DNA of 64,000 nucleotides from Sporosarcina psychrophila. GTDB taxonomy: Bacteria > Bacillota > Bacilli > Bacillales_A > Planococcaceae. The position numbers were made by a program, and so were the translations under genes. The stretch lies in NCBI RefSeq assembly GCF_001590685.1, contig NZ_CP014616.1, positions 552,501-616,500 of the forward strand, read 5' to 3'. How positions within the stretch are numbered: position 1 is the stretch's first letter; each line of letters opens with the position of its first letter. Under the pieces are notes generated by a model. The model had not been told where the DNA came from and did no database searches. It was given only the letters and a program-made list of their open reading frames with translations. Of this stretch, positions 39,366 through 48,897 are shown piece by piece.

Positions 39366-42300
39366 TTGAATAGTGTTATTGAAAAATCAATTGGAAGAGT
39401 CAGTTGTAATGGGGATATTGGTACAGCTTTTTTAATAAATGATCGACTGCTTCTAACAGCTGAACATGTGGTAAAAGAAAATTTACAAGATTCAAATAAA
39501 AAAATTGAAATAGAATTTCCGAATAATTTTGGAAAAGGAATAATTTTTAAAGCAAGAGTAATAACATCTGATTCTTCTTTAGATGTAGCAATACTTGAAC
39601 TTAATACTTCTTTAAATCATATCTTAGGATTAAAAATAGATAGTTCTGATATTCGATATGATGATTATTGGGAAACATATGGATTTTCAGTAGGAAAGTG
39701 GAATAATGGTGCCAGATTAAATGGGCAAGTTTTAAGGTCACATTTTAATAGTGAAGCTAATGCTTGGGATTTAGATCTGATGTCAGAGCCAGAACTTGAA
39801 AATTACGAAGGTTTATCTGGTTCGCCAATCATTATTAACGAAGTCGTTAAAGGTATTATGTTAGCGGAACTTGATGGCTCTTTAGGAGCAATAAGTATTA
39901 AAAAGATAAAGCAATTTCTACATGATGCAGGCATTGAAGATGAATCAAGTAAAAACGATATGGTATTAGAATCGTTACCTAGTACACCTGTAACATTGGA
40001 TTTAGAAAAACTTATTTTAGAAAATCGACAAGGTTTCATAATCTTAAAGGGAAGTCCTGGTTCTGGAAAAACTACGCTTACGACTTCTTATGTACCTGAT
40101 GAGGAAAAAATAAAGGTTTTAGGGAAATATATAATTAGAGATAAATTAGATAAAGTCCCAATTTCCTACCGTGCCTCTGAAATAGTATTTGCGGAATGGT
40201 TAGAAGTTAAATTATATCATGCACTTCACCATAGTTTACCAAATAAAAAAGATCGCCTCTTGCATGAATGGGTTGCTCATATCACCAATTTATTACATGA
40301 AATTTCCAAATTATACGAAAGGGAAGATCGTATTGGAGTAATAATGGTTGATGGTATAGATGAGTTACACCTTTTAAATAAAATGGACTCGTTTTTTAGT
40401 TTAATACCAGAAAAGTTACCAAACAATTTGGTAATTTTTTTAGCATGCCAAAATCAGGATATTCTACCTCCCCATTTTCAAGCGCAAATAACAGATGCAA
40501 GAACAATAAAAATGGTTCCAATTTCTATTGAACAATGTCGCCATTTTATTTTACATAAAGTATCAGACTTACAGTTACCGTTGGGAGTAATAGACACTAT
40601 TGCAGAAAAATCAGAAGGACATCCTCTTTATCTGAGATATTTAATTGAATATACAAAACAATTGAACAATTGTACTGAAATAATTGATTGGATTAACCAG
40701 ATACCTGAATTTGGTGGTGAAATTGCGAATTACTATGAATTGATTTGGCAGAGTATTAAAAAAGAACCTCATGAAACTTGGATTTTGGCAACTATTGCGA
40801 GAATGAGACAAGGGATTGAGAAGAACGCGATAGAAAAAATATTACCACAGGAAGCCCGATATGTATTTATTTCAATTTTCCCTAAAATACAACATCTATT
40901 AAATGATGCAGAAAAGGTATCAATTTATCACTCTTCTTTCGCAAACTTCATTACAGAGAAAACACTTGAAATGGAACAAAACATACATTCAGCTATAGCC
41001 GACTTTTGTATACAAAATGTAGAACATTATTATTCTATTAACAATATACTATTCCATTTAATAAACTCTGAGGATGATAAACGAATACAGTCAGTTAATT
41101 ATTGTGATCAGAGTTGGGCTGACCGTTGTGCGAATAGGCATGTAGATCCTGACCTGTTATTACAAGATTTAGAACAAGTACTACATGTTGCCTTGAATTT
41201 GGGTGAATTTCCCAAGGTAATTCGATTACTTTTACTATCTCAACGTATTAAATTTAGGTATAATAACATATTTGCTGAGTACGCAACAGAGTTAGCAAAT
41301 ACACTAATTTCTCTAGGAAAACCGCAAGAGGCAATGCGCTATATTATGCGTGAATCTATATTAATAGTTCGTGACGAAGATGCGCTCTATTTTTTATATA
41401 GTTTTTATAACGTTAATGCACTTGAAGAAGCTGAACAATTATTTAAGGTTATTCGAGAACGTTGGATTTATGAAATGGATAGAGGCACTTTGACTTATGG
41501 TGCTGTACAGTTTTATTTCAATTCATTAAGTATAAAATCAAGTTTAGATGTTAATAATCCTTCACTTGAATTTTTTAAAGAGTTACGATTTTTAAATGAG
41601 ATTTTACGTGATGAAATTCAAAATAAGTCTGAGGAAGCCAAATTACTAATTGAAAAAATTGTAGCATATAATAAGGCATTTTTAATTTGGAAGAAAGATG
41701 AATATGCTCGAATACAAGAGTTACAACAGAGAGGACTTCCTCTAAATGAAAACTATGCTGCAATCTTATGCAGAATATTAATAAACCTGGAACACTTCGA
41801 GTATTGGGATAAATCATCTTACAATAAAGAAACGATTGAAGGACTTTTACACGACATAAATTATGTCTTTGAAGAGTATGGTTGTAAGGATGATGATAAG
41901 CAATTGATACTAGTTTCTTTAACGAATATGAAATTTAGTAATATAGATATTGTTAGAGACTTGATAGAACATGTACAAAGGACAACTACATCAGTCTTTT
42001 CACCACAGATGCAAAATGGGGTGGATTTTAATTACGAATCTTTCTATCAACATTTTGATTTGTGGAGATATAGAGGTTTGATTGATCAAAATGAAAATTA
42101 TCCTCAAATAAAGGAAGCATCTAAAGCCAAATTAGAGTGGGAAGGTTATTTAACAAGCATAATTGAATTTACAGGTTATATGATGGGAAGAGCATGGCGT
42201 GCAATCATGGTTGATGAAGAAGTTAGACTTGTAGATATTTCTAATACTATTGAAAAAGTATTGTTACCAAGATTGGTAGTACCTTTAAAGGAAAGGGTTA

Positions 42301-45209
42301 ATTGGGATAGAAGCTATTTCTTACCAGAATCTTTTTACCCTTTAATTTATAAAGAGATTGTATCTTTTTATATTATATATAATCAGAATCAACTGCCGAC
42401 TTTTTTCGAATTCATAGACACTCATTGTTATGATCAATTAGGACTCTATTCCGAAGGTTACCGAGAAACAATGTTTGCGATTATTGACGAGGCTATAAAT
42501 TTCGGAGTACAAGCGAAATTAGTTTTCCCTTTAATTAAGAAGCTAGAGGAACATATTACTTTTGGAATTCCAAATCGTTGGGAAAGATCAAGAGATCTAC
42601 TTGTTATTACCAAGTTATATGCTAATTTAGGAAGCGATCAAAGATCAAAAAATTCCTATCAAGAAATGTTAAATACTTCAATGGGACCTGCTTGGTATAA
42701 AGAAGATCAGCTTATGATAATCGAAACCTCTATGATGAATTTGAATCATTCAGGTGAAGTGCCAATGTTTTTGAAAGAAATTGCAGGTCACCTTGATTTT
42801 GCTTCTGGAGAAATGACTTTCCAAAGACATATACGCCAGCAAAAAGAAATTTTTATTGGTAATTTATGTGCTGTAGGAAAAGTAGCTGAAGCCATTAGAT
42901 ACTATAAACAGGCCACTTTATCAAAATCGGAGGAAATAATTGGATCGGTAGAATCTGAACAAGTTGACTATCCAGATAGAGGAAAAGGTTATATTTTTGG
43001 TGCATGTTCATTAGATGAGCAAAGTAGTATTTTAGAGATTCTTGAAAATACCTCAAATGTAAATGGATTATTAAAATGGGCTTTTTGTGAATTATTTATT
43101 ATTGGTGATGATAGGTATTTAGGGCGCTTTTCAAAAATTATGGCTGAATTACTTAATGAAAGAGAAGTAAGTGGCTCTAGAGAGCTGCAGTTTTTATTTA
43201 GTAGCTTACTTAAAATAATGCTTTCAGACATGACAGAGAAGATCAGGTCAGAGTTTTTATCTTATTTAAGTAAATGGCTATCAAAAAGTAATTATACTCA
43301 TTTATTAAGTTTGATTGAAAAATCCAACTTACACATAACGGAACATTCAGAAGGATGGAATAGCGAACAATATGTACCAAAAGAGGATGTATCATTTGAG
43401 GAGAAAGAAGAAAGAAATGATTTATTTTTCCCAGGTACCTTTGGTAAACAAGCTGCTTTAATCGAGCAAGAAATTCGTTATGAACGAGCGAAGGAATATC
43501 TAGATATAGAAAATTATGACTTGGCAAAACAGGCATTTATAGAGGGACTTAGAATTGTTCAAGACGGTGCCTGGAATTTATGGAGTGGTAACGTTAATAA
43601 CAGTGTTAATGATACATTTGAGAGTCTTTTAAAAATCACTAGTATTTCAGAGTTAATTCAATTAATGCATGAATTAATTATTGATGAAGTGTATGCAGCT
43701 GACTGGTTGATAACGAATAAACTAATTTCGCTTGCAGGGGAAAGTTTAAACACTGAGGAATCCGATGAAGTATTTCAAGTTGTCTTGGATCATATTCAAA
43801 ATATGGTTAGAACTCCAAGTGAAATAAAGGGAAAATACAATTGGATAGAACTAGGCCATAAGAGTAATCCAAATAATATTGAGTTGACGGAGTTATTTAT
43901 CTGGTTATTAAATCATCCTTCAAATAATATTAAGTATAGATGTTCAGAAATATTATTAGGAATAACTAAAATGGAGCCAAACTATTATGTTCCCTTTTTA
44001 GCAAATTATATATTACATGCGGAAAAAGGAGTATCATCTGAATTATGTGCAGGGATTTTACAAAACTTGTGTATAGAGAATACTAGTTTAATTTCAACTT
44101 TTATATTAAATGATATGTTCTTTAAGAAGATTTTAGAAATAGACCATTTTATGATTAAATATAGTTTTTTAGAGATGATAAAAATTATGTCTGATGAAAG
44201 TGAAGAAGTTAATGAATTTTTCAATTCTTTGGAAAAAAGTTTTTCACTGTTAGTATCTAACACACCACTTATAGATGAATCAATTAATTTACCTATATGG
44301 TTAACTCCATACCAGTATATTTTTGATGAATTATTACAAGAAGGTGTGTGGAATTCAATATATTATAATGAATTGATTAATAATATAATTGAAAAAGCAC
44401 AACCTCTTACCCCTGAAGAATTAGTTAGAGTTGATGGCTATATTGGTAATAGTTTCAGAAAAAAAGAATCTAATATCATTATGGAGGAAATTGTATTAAC
44501 AGAGATAAATAGAATACTTTCAAATAGAGTTAGTATAAATAAAATAACTGCTGTTGCAAATATCTTAAGATTTTATAATCCCTATTTCCCATCAGCAAAT
44601 CTACGATTATTTCATAAGCCAAGTTTAATAAGTATTATGGAAACGATGCCCATTGATTCAACAGATATTGATAGATTAACAGGGGAAGATGGATATGATT
44701 ATTTACATTATTTCGAGTTGGTTTATTCTTCTGAGGAAAGGCAATATAAACATATTGAAATAACAGGTTTCCTTGCTCATAAAGAGGCATTAAAGAAACG
44801 TCCTTTTAAAAGAAGTGAAATAGCCGAGACGATTCTTCCAAAACATATGCCGCACAAAGAATCAACTAATTCTAGCTTCAATCAGATGTATAGACCGGCC
44901 ATTTATAAAATTGAACCATATTCAGGTCTCATAGGGGGGGGGAATACACCCGCTTTTATACATCAAGAAATTGAAAATTTAATAGGGGAAGTAAATACAA
45001 AGGATATTATTCGGGAATGCTGGATAGATGGGCGAGAATGGGAAATAAATAAAAGAGGTTTACCGTTACGAGAAGGGTCACGTCTTCTTATATCAAAACA
45101 AAAAGTAAGTACATTGAACTCTATAAATTGGAAGCTAATATGGTTAGTTGAGTATGAAGATAGGCTATTGCTCATTGATAGAGATAATAGAGAGATTTTC
45201 GAAATATAG
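39366..45209 (+). CDS. trypsin-like protease-STAND ATPase, Avs1-like antiphage sensor
   Basis: A 1947-residue three-part protein. Residues 1-190 are a trypsin-like serine protease with a complete triad: His34 (LTAEHVV), Asp73 (SSLDVAIL), Ser153 (EGLSGSP). Residues 210-520 are a STAND/NACHT-type ATPase: Walker A GSPGSGKTT (229-237) and Walker B IMVDGIDELH (326-335), with the following MACQNQ-like sensor FLACQNQD. From about 560 to 1750 the protein is helical repeat (TPR-like), the usual ligand-sensing part. The last 200 residues form a separate, less helical domain. It starts TTG after AGGGGGTG. A run of nine G (44934-44942, codons 1857-1859) could make the C-terminus phase-variable. Family knowledge: in Avs proteins binding of a viral protein triggers the N-terminal effector; here the effector would be proteolytic. 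The operon is much richer in A+T than the core genes. Confidence 0.9.
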   Translation: MNSVIEKSIGRVSCNGDIGTAFLINDRLLLTAEHVVKENLQDSNKKIEIEFPNNFGKGIIFKARVITSDSSLDVAILELNTSLNHILGLKIDSSDIRYDDYWETYGFSVGKWNNGARLNGQVLRSHFNSEANAWDLDLMSEPELENYEGLSGSPIIINEVVKGIMLAELDGSLGAISIKKIKQFLHDAGIEDESSKNDMVLESLPSTPVTLDLEKLILENRQGFIILKGSPGSGKTTLTTSYVPDEEKIKVLGKYIIRDKLDKVPISYRASEIVFAEWLEVKLYHALHHSLPNKKDRLLHEWVAHITNLLHEISKLYEREDRIGVIMVDGIDELHLLNKMDSFFSLIPEKLPNNLVIFLACQNQDILPPHFQAQITDARTIKMVPISIEQCRHFILHKVSDLQLPLGVIDTIAEKSEGHPLYLRYLIEYTKQLNNCTEIIDWINQIPEFGGEIANYYELIWQSIKKEPHETWILATIARMRQGIEKNAIEKILPQEARYVFISIFPKIQHLLNDAEKVSIYHSSFANFITEKTLEMEQNIHSAIADFCIQNVEHYYSINNILFHLINSEDDKRIQSVNYCDQSWADRCANRHVDPDLLLQDLEQVLHVALNLGEFPKVIRLLLLSQRIKFRYNNIFAEYATELANTLISLGKPQEAMRYIMRESILIVRDEDALYFLYSFYNVNALEEAEQLFKVIRERWIYEMDRGTLTYGAVQFYFNSLSIKSSLDVNNPSLEFFKELRFLNEILRDEIQNKSEEAKLLIEKIVAYNKAFLIWKKDEYARIQELQQRGLPLNENYAAILCRILINLEHFEYWDKSSYNKETIEGLLHDINYVFEEYGCKDDDKQLILVSLTNMKFSNIDIVRDLIEHVQRTTTSVFSPQMQNGVDFNYESFYQHFDLWRYRGLIDQNENYPQIKEASKAKLEWEGYLTSIIEFTGYMMGRAWRAIMVDEEVRLVDISNTIEKVLLPRLVVPLKERVNWDRSYFLPESFYPLIYKEIVSFYIIYNQNQLPTFFEFIDTHCYDQLGLYSEGYRETMFAIIDEAINFGVQAKLVFPLIKKLEEHITFGIPNRWERSRDLLVITKLYANLGSDQRSKNSYQEMLNTSMGPAWYKEDQLMIIETSMMNLNHSGEVPMFLKEIAGHLDFASGEMTFQRHIRQQKEIFIGNLCAVGKVAEAIRYYKQATLSKSEEIIGSVESEQVDYPDRGKGYIFGACSLDEQSSILEILENTSNVNGLLKWAFCELFIIGDDRYLGRFSKIMAELLNEREVSGSRELQFLFSSLLKIMLSDMTEKIRSEFLSYLSKWLSKSNYTHLLSLIEKSNLHITEHSEGWNSEQYVPKEDVSFEEKEERNDLFFPGTFGKQAALIEQEIRYERAKEYLDIENYDLAKQAFIEGLRIVQDGAWNLWSGNVNNSVNDTFESLLKITSISELIQLMHELIIDEVYAADWLITNKLISLAGESLNTEESDEVFQVVLDHIQNMVRTPSEIKGKYNWIELGHKSNPNNIELTELFIWLLNHPSNNIKYRCSEILLGITKMEPNYYVPFLANYILHAEKGVSSELCAGILQNLCIENTSLISTFILNDMFFKKILEIDHFMIKYSFLEMIKIMSDESEEVNEFFNSLEKSFSLLVSNTPLIDESINLPIWLTPYQYIFDELLQEGVWNSIYYNELINNIIEKAQPLTPEELVRVDGYIGNSFRKKESNIIMEEIVLTEINRILSNRVSINKITAVANILRFYNPYFPSANLRLFHKPSLISIMETMPIDSTDIDRLTGEDGYDYLHYFELVYSSEERQYKHIEITGFLAHKEALKKRPFKRSEIAETILPKHMPHKESTNSSFNQMYRPAIYKIEPYSGLIGGGNTPAFIHQEIENLIGEVNTKDIIRECWIDGREWEINKRGLPLREGSRLLISKQKVSTLNSINWKLIWLVEYEDRLLLIDRDNREIFEI

Positions 45210-45223
45210 AACGGAGATGGCAG

Positions 45224-45469
45224 ATGAATATTCAACCGATGGATACCCCAAAAACAAGGCAAGAATTTGAGAGGAATTTTCATTTAGCAGCAGAGCAATT
45301 TATAGAGGGTAAGACGATTGTAGGGAACGTACCAAGACTTGCTGAAGGGCTTCTAAAAGTAAGGAAATTACCTAATAATCGTATTGATTTTCTTAGTGTT
45401 GATGAAACAGCAAGATTACATGTAAACATGGTATCGAATTTTCATGATAGTATTTTTGATAAAGCTTAA
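45224..45469 (+). CDS. small third protein of the Avs1-like operon
   Basis: An 81-residue protein starting MNIQPMDTPKTRQEFERNFH, with a central LAEGLLKVRKLPNNRIDFLS and the end VNMVSNFHDSIFDKA. It begins 14 nt after the STAND gene, with GGAGAT as ribosome site, and a terminator follows. No domain was recognised. Type 1 AVAST systems, as I recall them, also have a small third component; matching position and size support that equivalence but not a function. Confidence 0.75.
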   Translation: MNIQPMDTPKTRQEFERNFHLAAEQFIEGKTIVGNVPRLAEGLLKVRKLPNNRIDFLSVDETARLHVNMVSNFHDSIFDKA

Positions 45470-45498
45470 ATTATACTTAAAGTTAATTAAATGAAGAT

Positions 45499-45538
45499 AA
45501 AAGGTAGCCTGTGATTATAATTCACAAGCTGCCTTTTA
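45499..45538 (+). terminator. terminator of the Avs1-like operon
   Basis: Imperfect stem AAAAGGTAGCCTGTGA / TCACAAGCTGCCTTTT. Confidence 0.75.
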
Positions 45539-45745
45539 ATTATGCTTAAACCGACTAAAAATTTCATTTGTAATATTTAATAACATCTGTAAAATATCTT
45601 CATTTTTATCTTTAAGAGTTTCTATGAAAATATTTATAAGCTCTTCTCGTATATTTTCATTATCATCAAATGTTTTAACAGAAGGTATAAAAACACTTTC
45701 TGGATCTACCTGTAAAGATGGTTCAGTTCTGTCAATATATTAGCT
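45536..45745 (-). pseudogene. 3' remnant of an unidentified minus-strand gene
   Basis: About 68 open codons without a usable start read DRTEPSLQVDPESVFIPS, TFDDNENIREELINIF and LQMLLNITNEIFSRFKHN before a stop. Composition is protein-like but the 5' part is missing. The rest of 45746-45982 holds only an apparent IS21-type left flank. Confidence 0.4.
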
Positions 45746-45982
45746 ATAGTTATTTTAGTTTTCACTCTTCATGAATTACTTCACATTGTTGTAGTAAACA
45801 AAAAAGCGACATTAGCTTAACATTTCGCGGAATATTTTTCTGGTTACATACAGATGTGTGAATATCGGTGTTAAAATCCTCAATATTAACGGTTTAAAAT
45901 TCCCCAGTTTTCACAGATAATCTATTTCAGATAGAGATAGATTGGAAGTGTAGGAATGACGTTATTGTTGGAGGATTTTTTT

Positions 45983-46284
45983 ATGATAAGAGAATTGAAA
46001 CAGAAAGGTTGGACGATTAGTGCAATCGCAAGGGAAACAGGATTTAATAGAAAAACTATCCGAAGGCTTCTCAAAAAGGTACTCTCTCTTATTTAATGAA
46101 GCGTTTATGTAAACCGGATCTTATTATTTTGGATGAGATTGGATACTTTGACTTCGATGAAGTCACAGCCAATGTGTTTTTTCAAATCGTTTCCAAGCGA
46201 TATGAAAAAGGGGCTATGATCATTACTTCAAACAAATCTTACTTAGAATGGGGATACATGCAAAAAAGCCTCCAATCAGCATAA
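45983..46284 (+). pseudogene. internally deleted IS21-family element (istA' - istB')
   Basis: IstA's N-terminus MIRELKQKGWTISAIARETG then FNRKTIRRLLKK (from 45983) runs out near 46079. Directly after it comes a late part of IstB, LCKPDLIILDEIGYFDFDE (Walker B of the helper ATPase) and YEKGAMIITSNKSYLEWG, itself cut off before the usual C-terminus. Most of the IS is deleted. It lies near the right end of the integrated element. Confidence 0.85.
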
Positions 46285-46303
46285 GCTGATTGGAGGCTTT
46301 TTG
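46262..46303 (+). terminator. strong hairpin after the IS21 relic
   Basis: A perfect stem AAAAAGCCTCCAATCAGC / GCTGATTGGAGGCTTTTT with a four-base loop. Confidence 0.88.
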
Positions 46304-46408
46304 AATGATAATAACCATTTTGCACAAACCCACCAACATCCATTATGTTGCCACATACACTCTACACATGCGGAGTGTGGAGAAAACACTTTATACGTTG
46401 CTAAGAAC

Positions 46409-46427
46409 ATGCTAACATTTTGCTAAC
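46409..46427 (+). repeat. integrase arm-type repeat, right end
   Basis: ATGCTAACATTTTGCTAAC, identical to 28690-28708, 120 bp inside the right att core. The region 46304-46546 is otherwise without genes. Confidence 0.7.
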
Positions 46428-46546
46428 GCAATCAAATGAAAAACGGTTAATTCTCATTAAAGATGTTACACCTCTGATTAGCTAAAACCTTGATATACCG
46501 CACCTTTGGAACACCTCGTGAAAGATATTACACACTTTCACCTTAC

Positions 46547-46563
46547 GGGCGGCATGATGTAAT
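46547..46563 (+). repeat. right attachment core (attR) of the 18-kb element
   Basis: GGGCGGCATGATGTAAT, identical to attL at 28621-28637. The sequence that follows is the natural downstream of groEL, including its terminator. Confidence 0.85.
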
Positions 46564-46672
46564 TCTCTTCACAAGCTATTTTGTGAAGCTGTCTAGTTCA
46601 TAATTAATTAGTATAGGAATAACCACTTCTCAGAAAATTGGAGAGGTGGTTATTTTTTATGCTTTTAAAATT
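46564..46672 (+). repeat. displaced groEL downstream region with terminator copy
   Basis: About 110 bp identical to 11885-11994, including the hairpin AATAACCACTTCTC / GAGAGGTGGTTATT (46619-46658). This is the part that once followed the groEL fragment at 28124-28636 before the 18-kb element split it. Confidence 0.88.
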
Positions 46673-46774
46673 AGTTTATCTAGATTGAACTATAGAATTC
46701 CATTCAATTTGCTACAGCGCTACTAGTTTTATTGGTGGTAGTGAGAAAAATATAACTAAGCTATACTACATAAA

Positions 46775-46808
46775 GCCCTTGAAAACTCTTAATAGAGTTT
46801 CCAAGGGC
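46775..46808. terminator. hairpin downstream of the acidic repeat protein gene
   Basis: Stem GCCCTTGAAAACTC / GAGTTTCCAAGGGC with a six-base loop, between the groEL scar and the minus-strand repeat protein. Otherwise 46673-46924 is empty. Confidence 0.6.
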
Positions 46809-46924
46809 ACAAAGTTTTGTCATCATTAAATTCTCAATGTGATCAACCGTAAATCATAGGGTTAAGGCGCGGAAAGATATCACTTCCCGCTAAATAAATT
46901 ATTTATATAATTTTAATTGTCATT

Positions 46925-48355
46925 TTATTTTTTTAGTGAGTTAAATAAAGAATTGTAAGCTGTAACAACTTGTTGATAGTAACCGACTAAGTTGTCCCAA
47001 ACCGTTGATTGAACAGCTTTTTTAGCAGTTTCTTTCGCAGTATCGTCACTATCAACAGGTGTTTCTGCTACATCTTCAGCGGGTTCTTCCGCAGCAGCGT
47101 CACCATCAACAGGTGTTTCTGCTACATCCTCAGCAATTTCTTCCGCAGTATTGTCACTATCAACAGGTGCTTCTGCTACATCCTCAGCAATTTCTTCCGC
47201 AGTATTGTCACTATCAACAGGTGCTTCTGCTACATCCTCAGCAATTTCTTCCGCAGTATTGTCACTATCAACAGGTGCTTCTGCTACATCTTCAGCAGGT
47301 TCTTCCGCAGCAACGTCACCATCAACAGGTGTTTCTACTACATCTTCCGCTACATTGCCATCTTCATCTGGTAAGATCATACCAAGATGTTCTTGGATTA
47401 GGAAATCGTAGTAATCAATTAAACTTCCATAATTTTGTATGACTGATCTATATTCATTTATTTGCTCTTCTGTTATGATAGTACTATCAGTAGATTGGTC
47501 AGGTGACATGGTATCTTCATTGATATTATCGTCAGCTGGCTTTTCTTTTTCATCAGTTTCATTTGTTGACTCATCTTCATCAGTAGACACCTCTGAAGGT
47601 TCCTCTTCAACGACAGTTTCCTCTTCAACAACAGGTAGATTAGTTGCATCGTCTTCAATTACAGGTGCATCCGCTGCATCCTCTTCAACGACAGGTAGAT
47701 CAGTTACTTCGTCTTCAATTACAGGTGCATCCTCTTCAACAACAGGTAGATCAGTTGCATCGTCTTCAATTACAGGTGCATCCGTTGCATCGTCTTCAAC
47801 AACAGGTAGATCAGTTACTTCGTCTTCAATTACAGGTGCATCCGTTGCATCCTCTTCAACGACAGGTAGATCAGTTACTTCGTCTTCAATTACAGATGCA
47901 TCCGCTGCATCCTCTACAACAACAGGTAGATCAGTTGCATCGTCTTCAACTACAGGTGCATCCGTTGCATCCTCTTCAACGACAGGTAGATCAGTTACTT
48001 CGTCTTCAATTACAGGTGCATCCGTTGCATCGTCTTCAACAACAGGTAGATCAGTTGCATCGTCTTCATCTGTAAGATTATCCGAATCATCATCTTCATT
48101 CGGTGCGATTTCCTGCAAATTTTGATTTGCAATTGTACGCATCATTTTTCCTTTTTCAGGTGAACCCGGAATGCTTGATGCAAAAGATGAAACCTCTGCA
48201 CCGTGATTTTTAAACGCTGTTTCCTCACCATTTTCAGCTCCTAAAGCCGAGCCACCTGCTCCGAAAATAGCAGCTGTTATCATTGAGGTTGACATTACAA
48301 ACGGCAAAATCTTCTTGTTCGTGCTTTTCCCTTTTTGATTAGTTTCTTTAACCAA
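46925..48355 (-). CDS. secreted acidic tandem-repeat protein
   Basis: A 476-residue protein with a Sec-type signal peptide (KKILPFVMSTSMITAAIFGA, cleavage near residue 38-40). Two very acidic low-complexity arrays follow. Residues about 95-250 are about seven copies of a 20-residue unit such as VTDLPVVEEDATDAPVIEDE (60 bp in DNA). Residues about 345-445 are about five copies of an 18-residue unit such as AEEIAEDVAEAPVDSDNT (54 bp). A short middle segment (ITEEQINEYRSVIQNYGSLI) and the end (WDNLVGYYQQVVTAYNSLF) look helical. There is no LPXTG or SLH anchor. It starts TTG after AAGGGAG. The function is unknown; disordered, possibly calcium- or mineral-binding surface material is an inference. 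Copy number is likely unstable. Confidence 0.8.
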   Translation of the reverse strand: MVKETNQKGKSTNKKILPFVMSTSMITAAIFGAGGSALGAENGEETAFKNHGAEVSSFASSIPGSPEKGKMMRTIANQNLQEIAPNEDDDSDNLTDEDDATDLPVVEDDATDAPVIEDEVTDLPVVEEDATDAPVVEDDATDLPVVVEDAADASVIEDEVTDLPVVEEDATDAPVIEDEVTDLPVVEDDATDAPVIEDDATDLPVVEEDAPVIEDEVTDLPVVEEDAADAPVIEDDATNLPVVEEETVVEEEPSEVSTDEDESTNETDEKEKPADDNINEDTMSPDQSTDSTIITEEQINEYRSVIQNYGSLIDYYDFLIQEHLGMILPDEDGNVAEDVVETPVDGDVAAEEPAEDVAEAPVDSDNTAEEIAEDVAEAPVDSDNTAEEIAEDVAEAPVDSDNTAEEIAEDVAETPVDGDAAAEEPAEDVAETPVDSDDTAKETAKKAVQSTVWDNLVGYYQQVVTAYNSLFNSLKK

Positions 48356-48897
48356 GAATCATCAAACTCCCTTTAATTGAATTTTTTAATCTCGACTACT
48401 AAATAAGAAATTGAAATAACACTCATTCTATTAAGCCGTTATGTTATGTACATCTACCTCCTTCACAAGCCAGAGCCTAAAATTAGGGTCAGTTTTTAAA
48501 ATATCCGTTATGAAGTTTTTCAAATGAATAAATTTAGCAGTGCCCCTTCTGCTTATTAACTACAATAACAAAAGAAAATAACAAGAGTATAACGGTCAAG
48601 TAACAATTTTCCATGGAAATATTAACCCTTGTCATAAATGAAAAACACTCCAAGAGTCCTGACACTTGATTAGCCAAAGACTAAAAAGGGGGGTCTATTC
48701 TAATAGATATGCCTAGTAAATCCAATTTCCACCTTTTATAAAAGCATCGTTAAAGTGCTATGCAAACGTATTGCATTACTTTTATGACATAGATAGTGAA
48801 TGGTCTAAACGATCTAACGTTATTCAATTTTAATATTACATTCAGAAATAGCGAGAAATGGACTACCTATAAAAAACTAAGCATGAACGGTTCTGAG
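48356..48897. other. intergenic region without recognised genes
   Basis: About 540 AT-rich bases upstream of the repeat protein. I see no coding segment, tRNA or strong repeat. Weak sequence similarity to groEL may begin near 48840, but cannot be fixed by eye. Confidence 0.4.

Noticed and set aside
47009-48125. Several long plus-strand open frames rich in Ser/Thr, Leu/Gln or Phe/Arg
   Set aside because: They are shadows of the tandem-repeat minus-strand gene; repeats whose length is a multiple of three keep all frames open.
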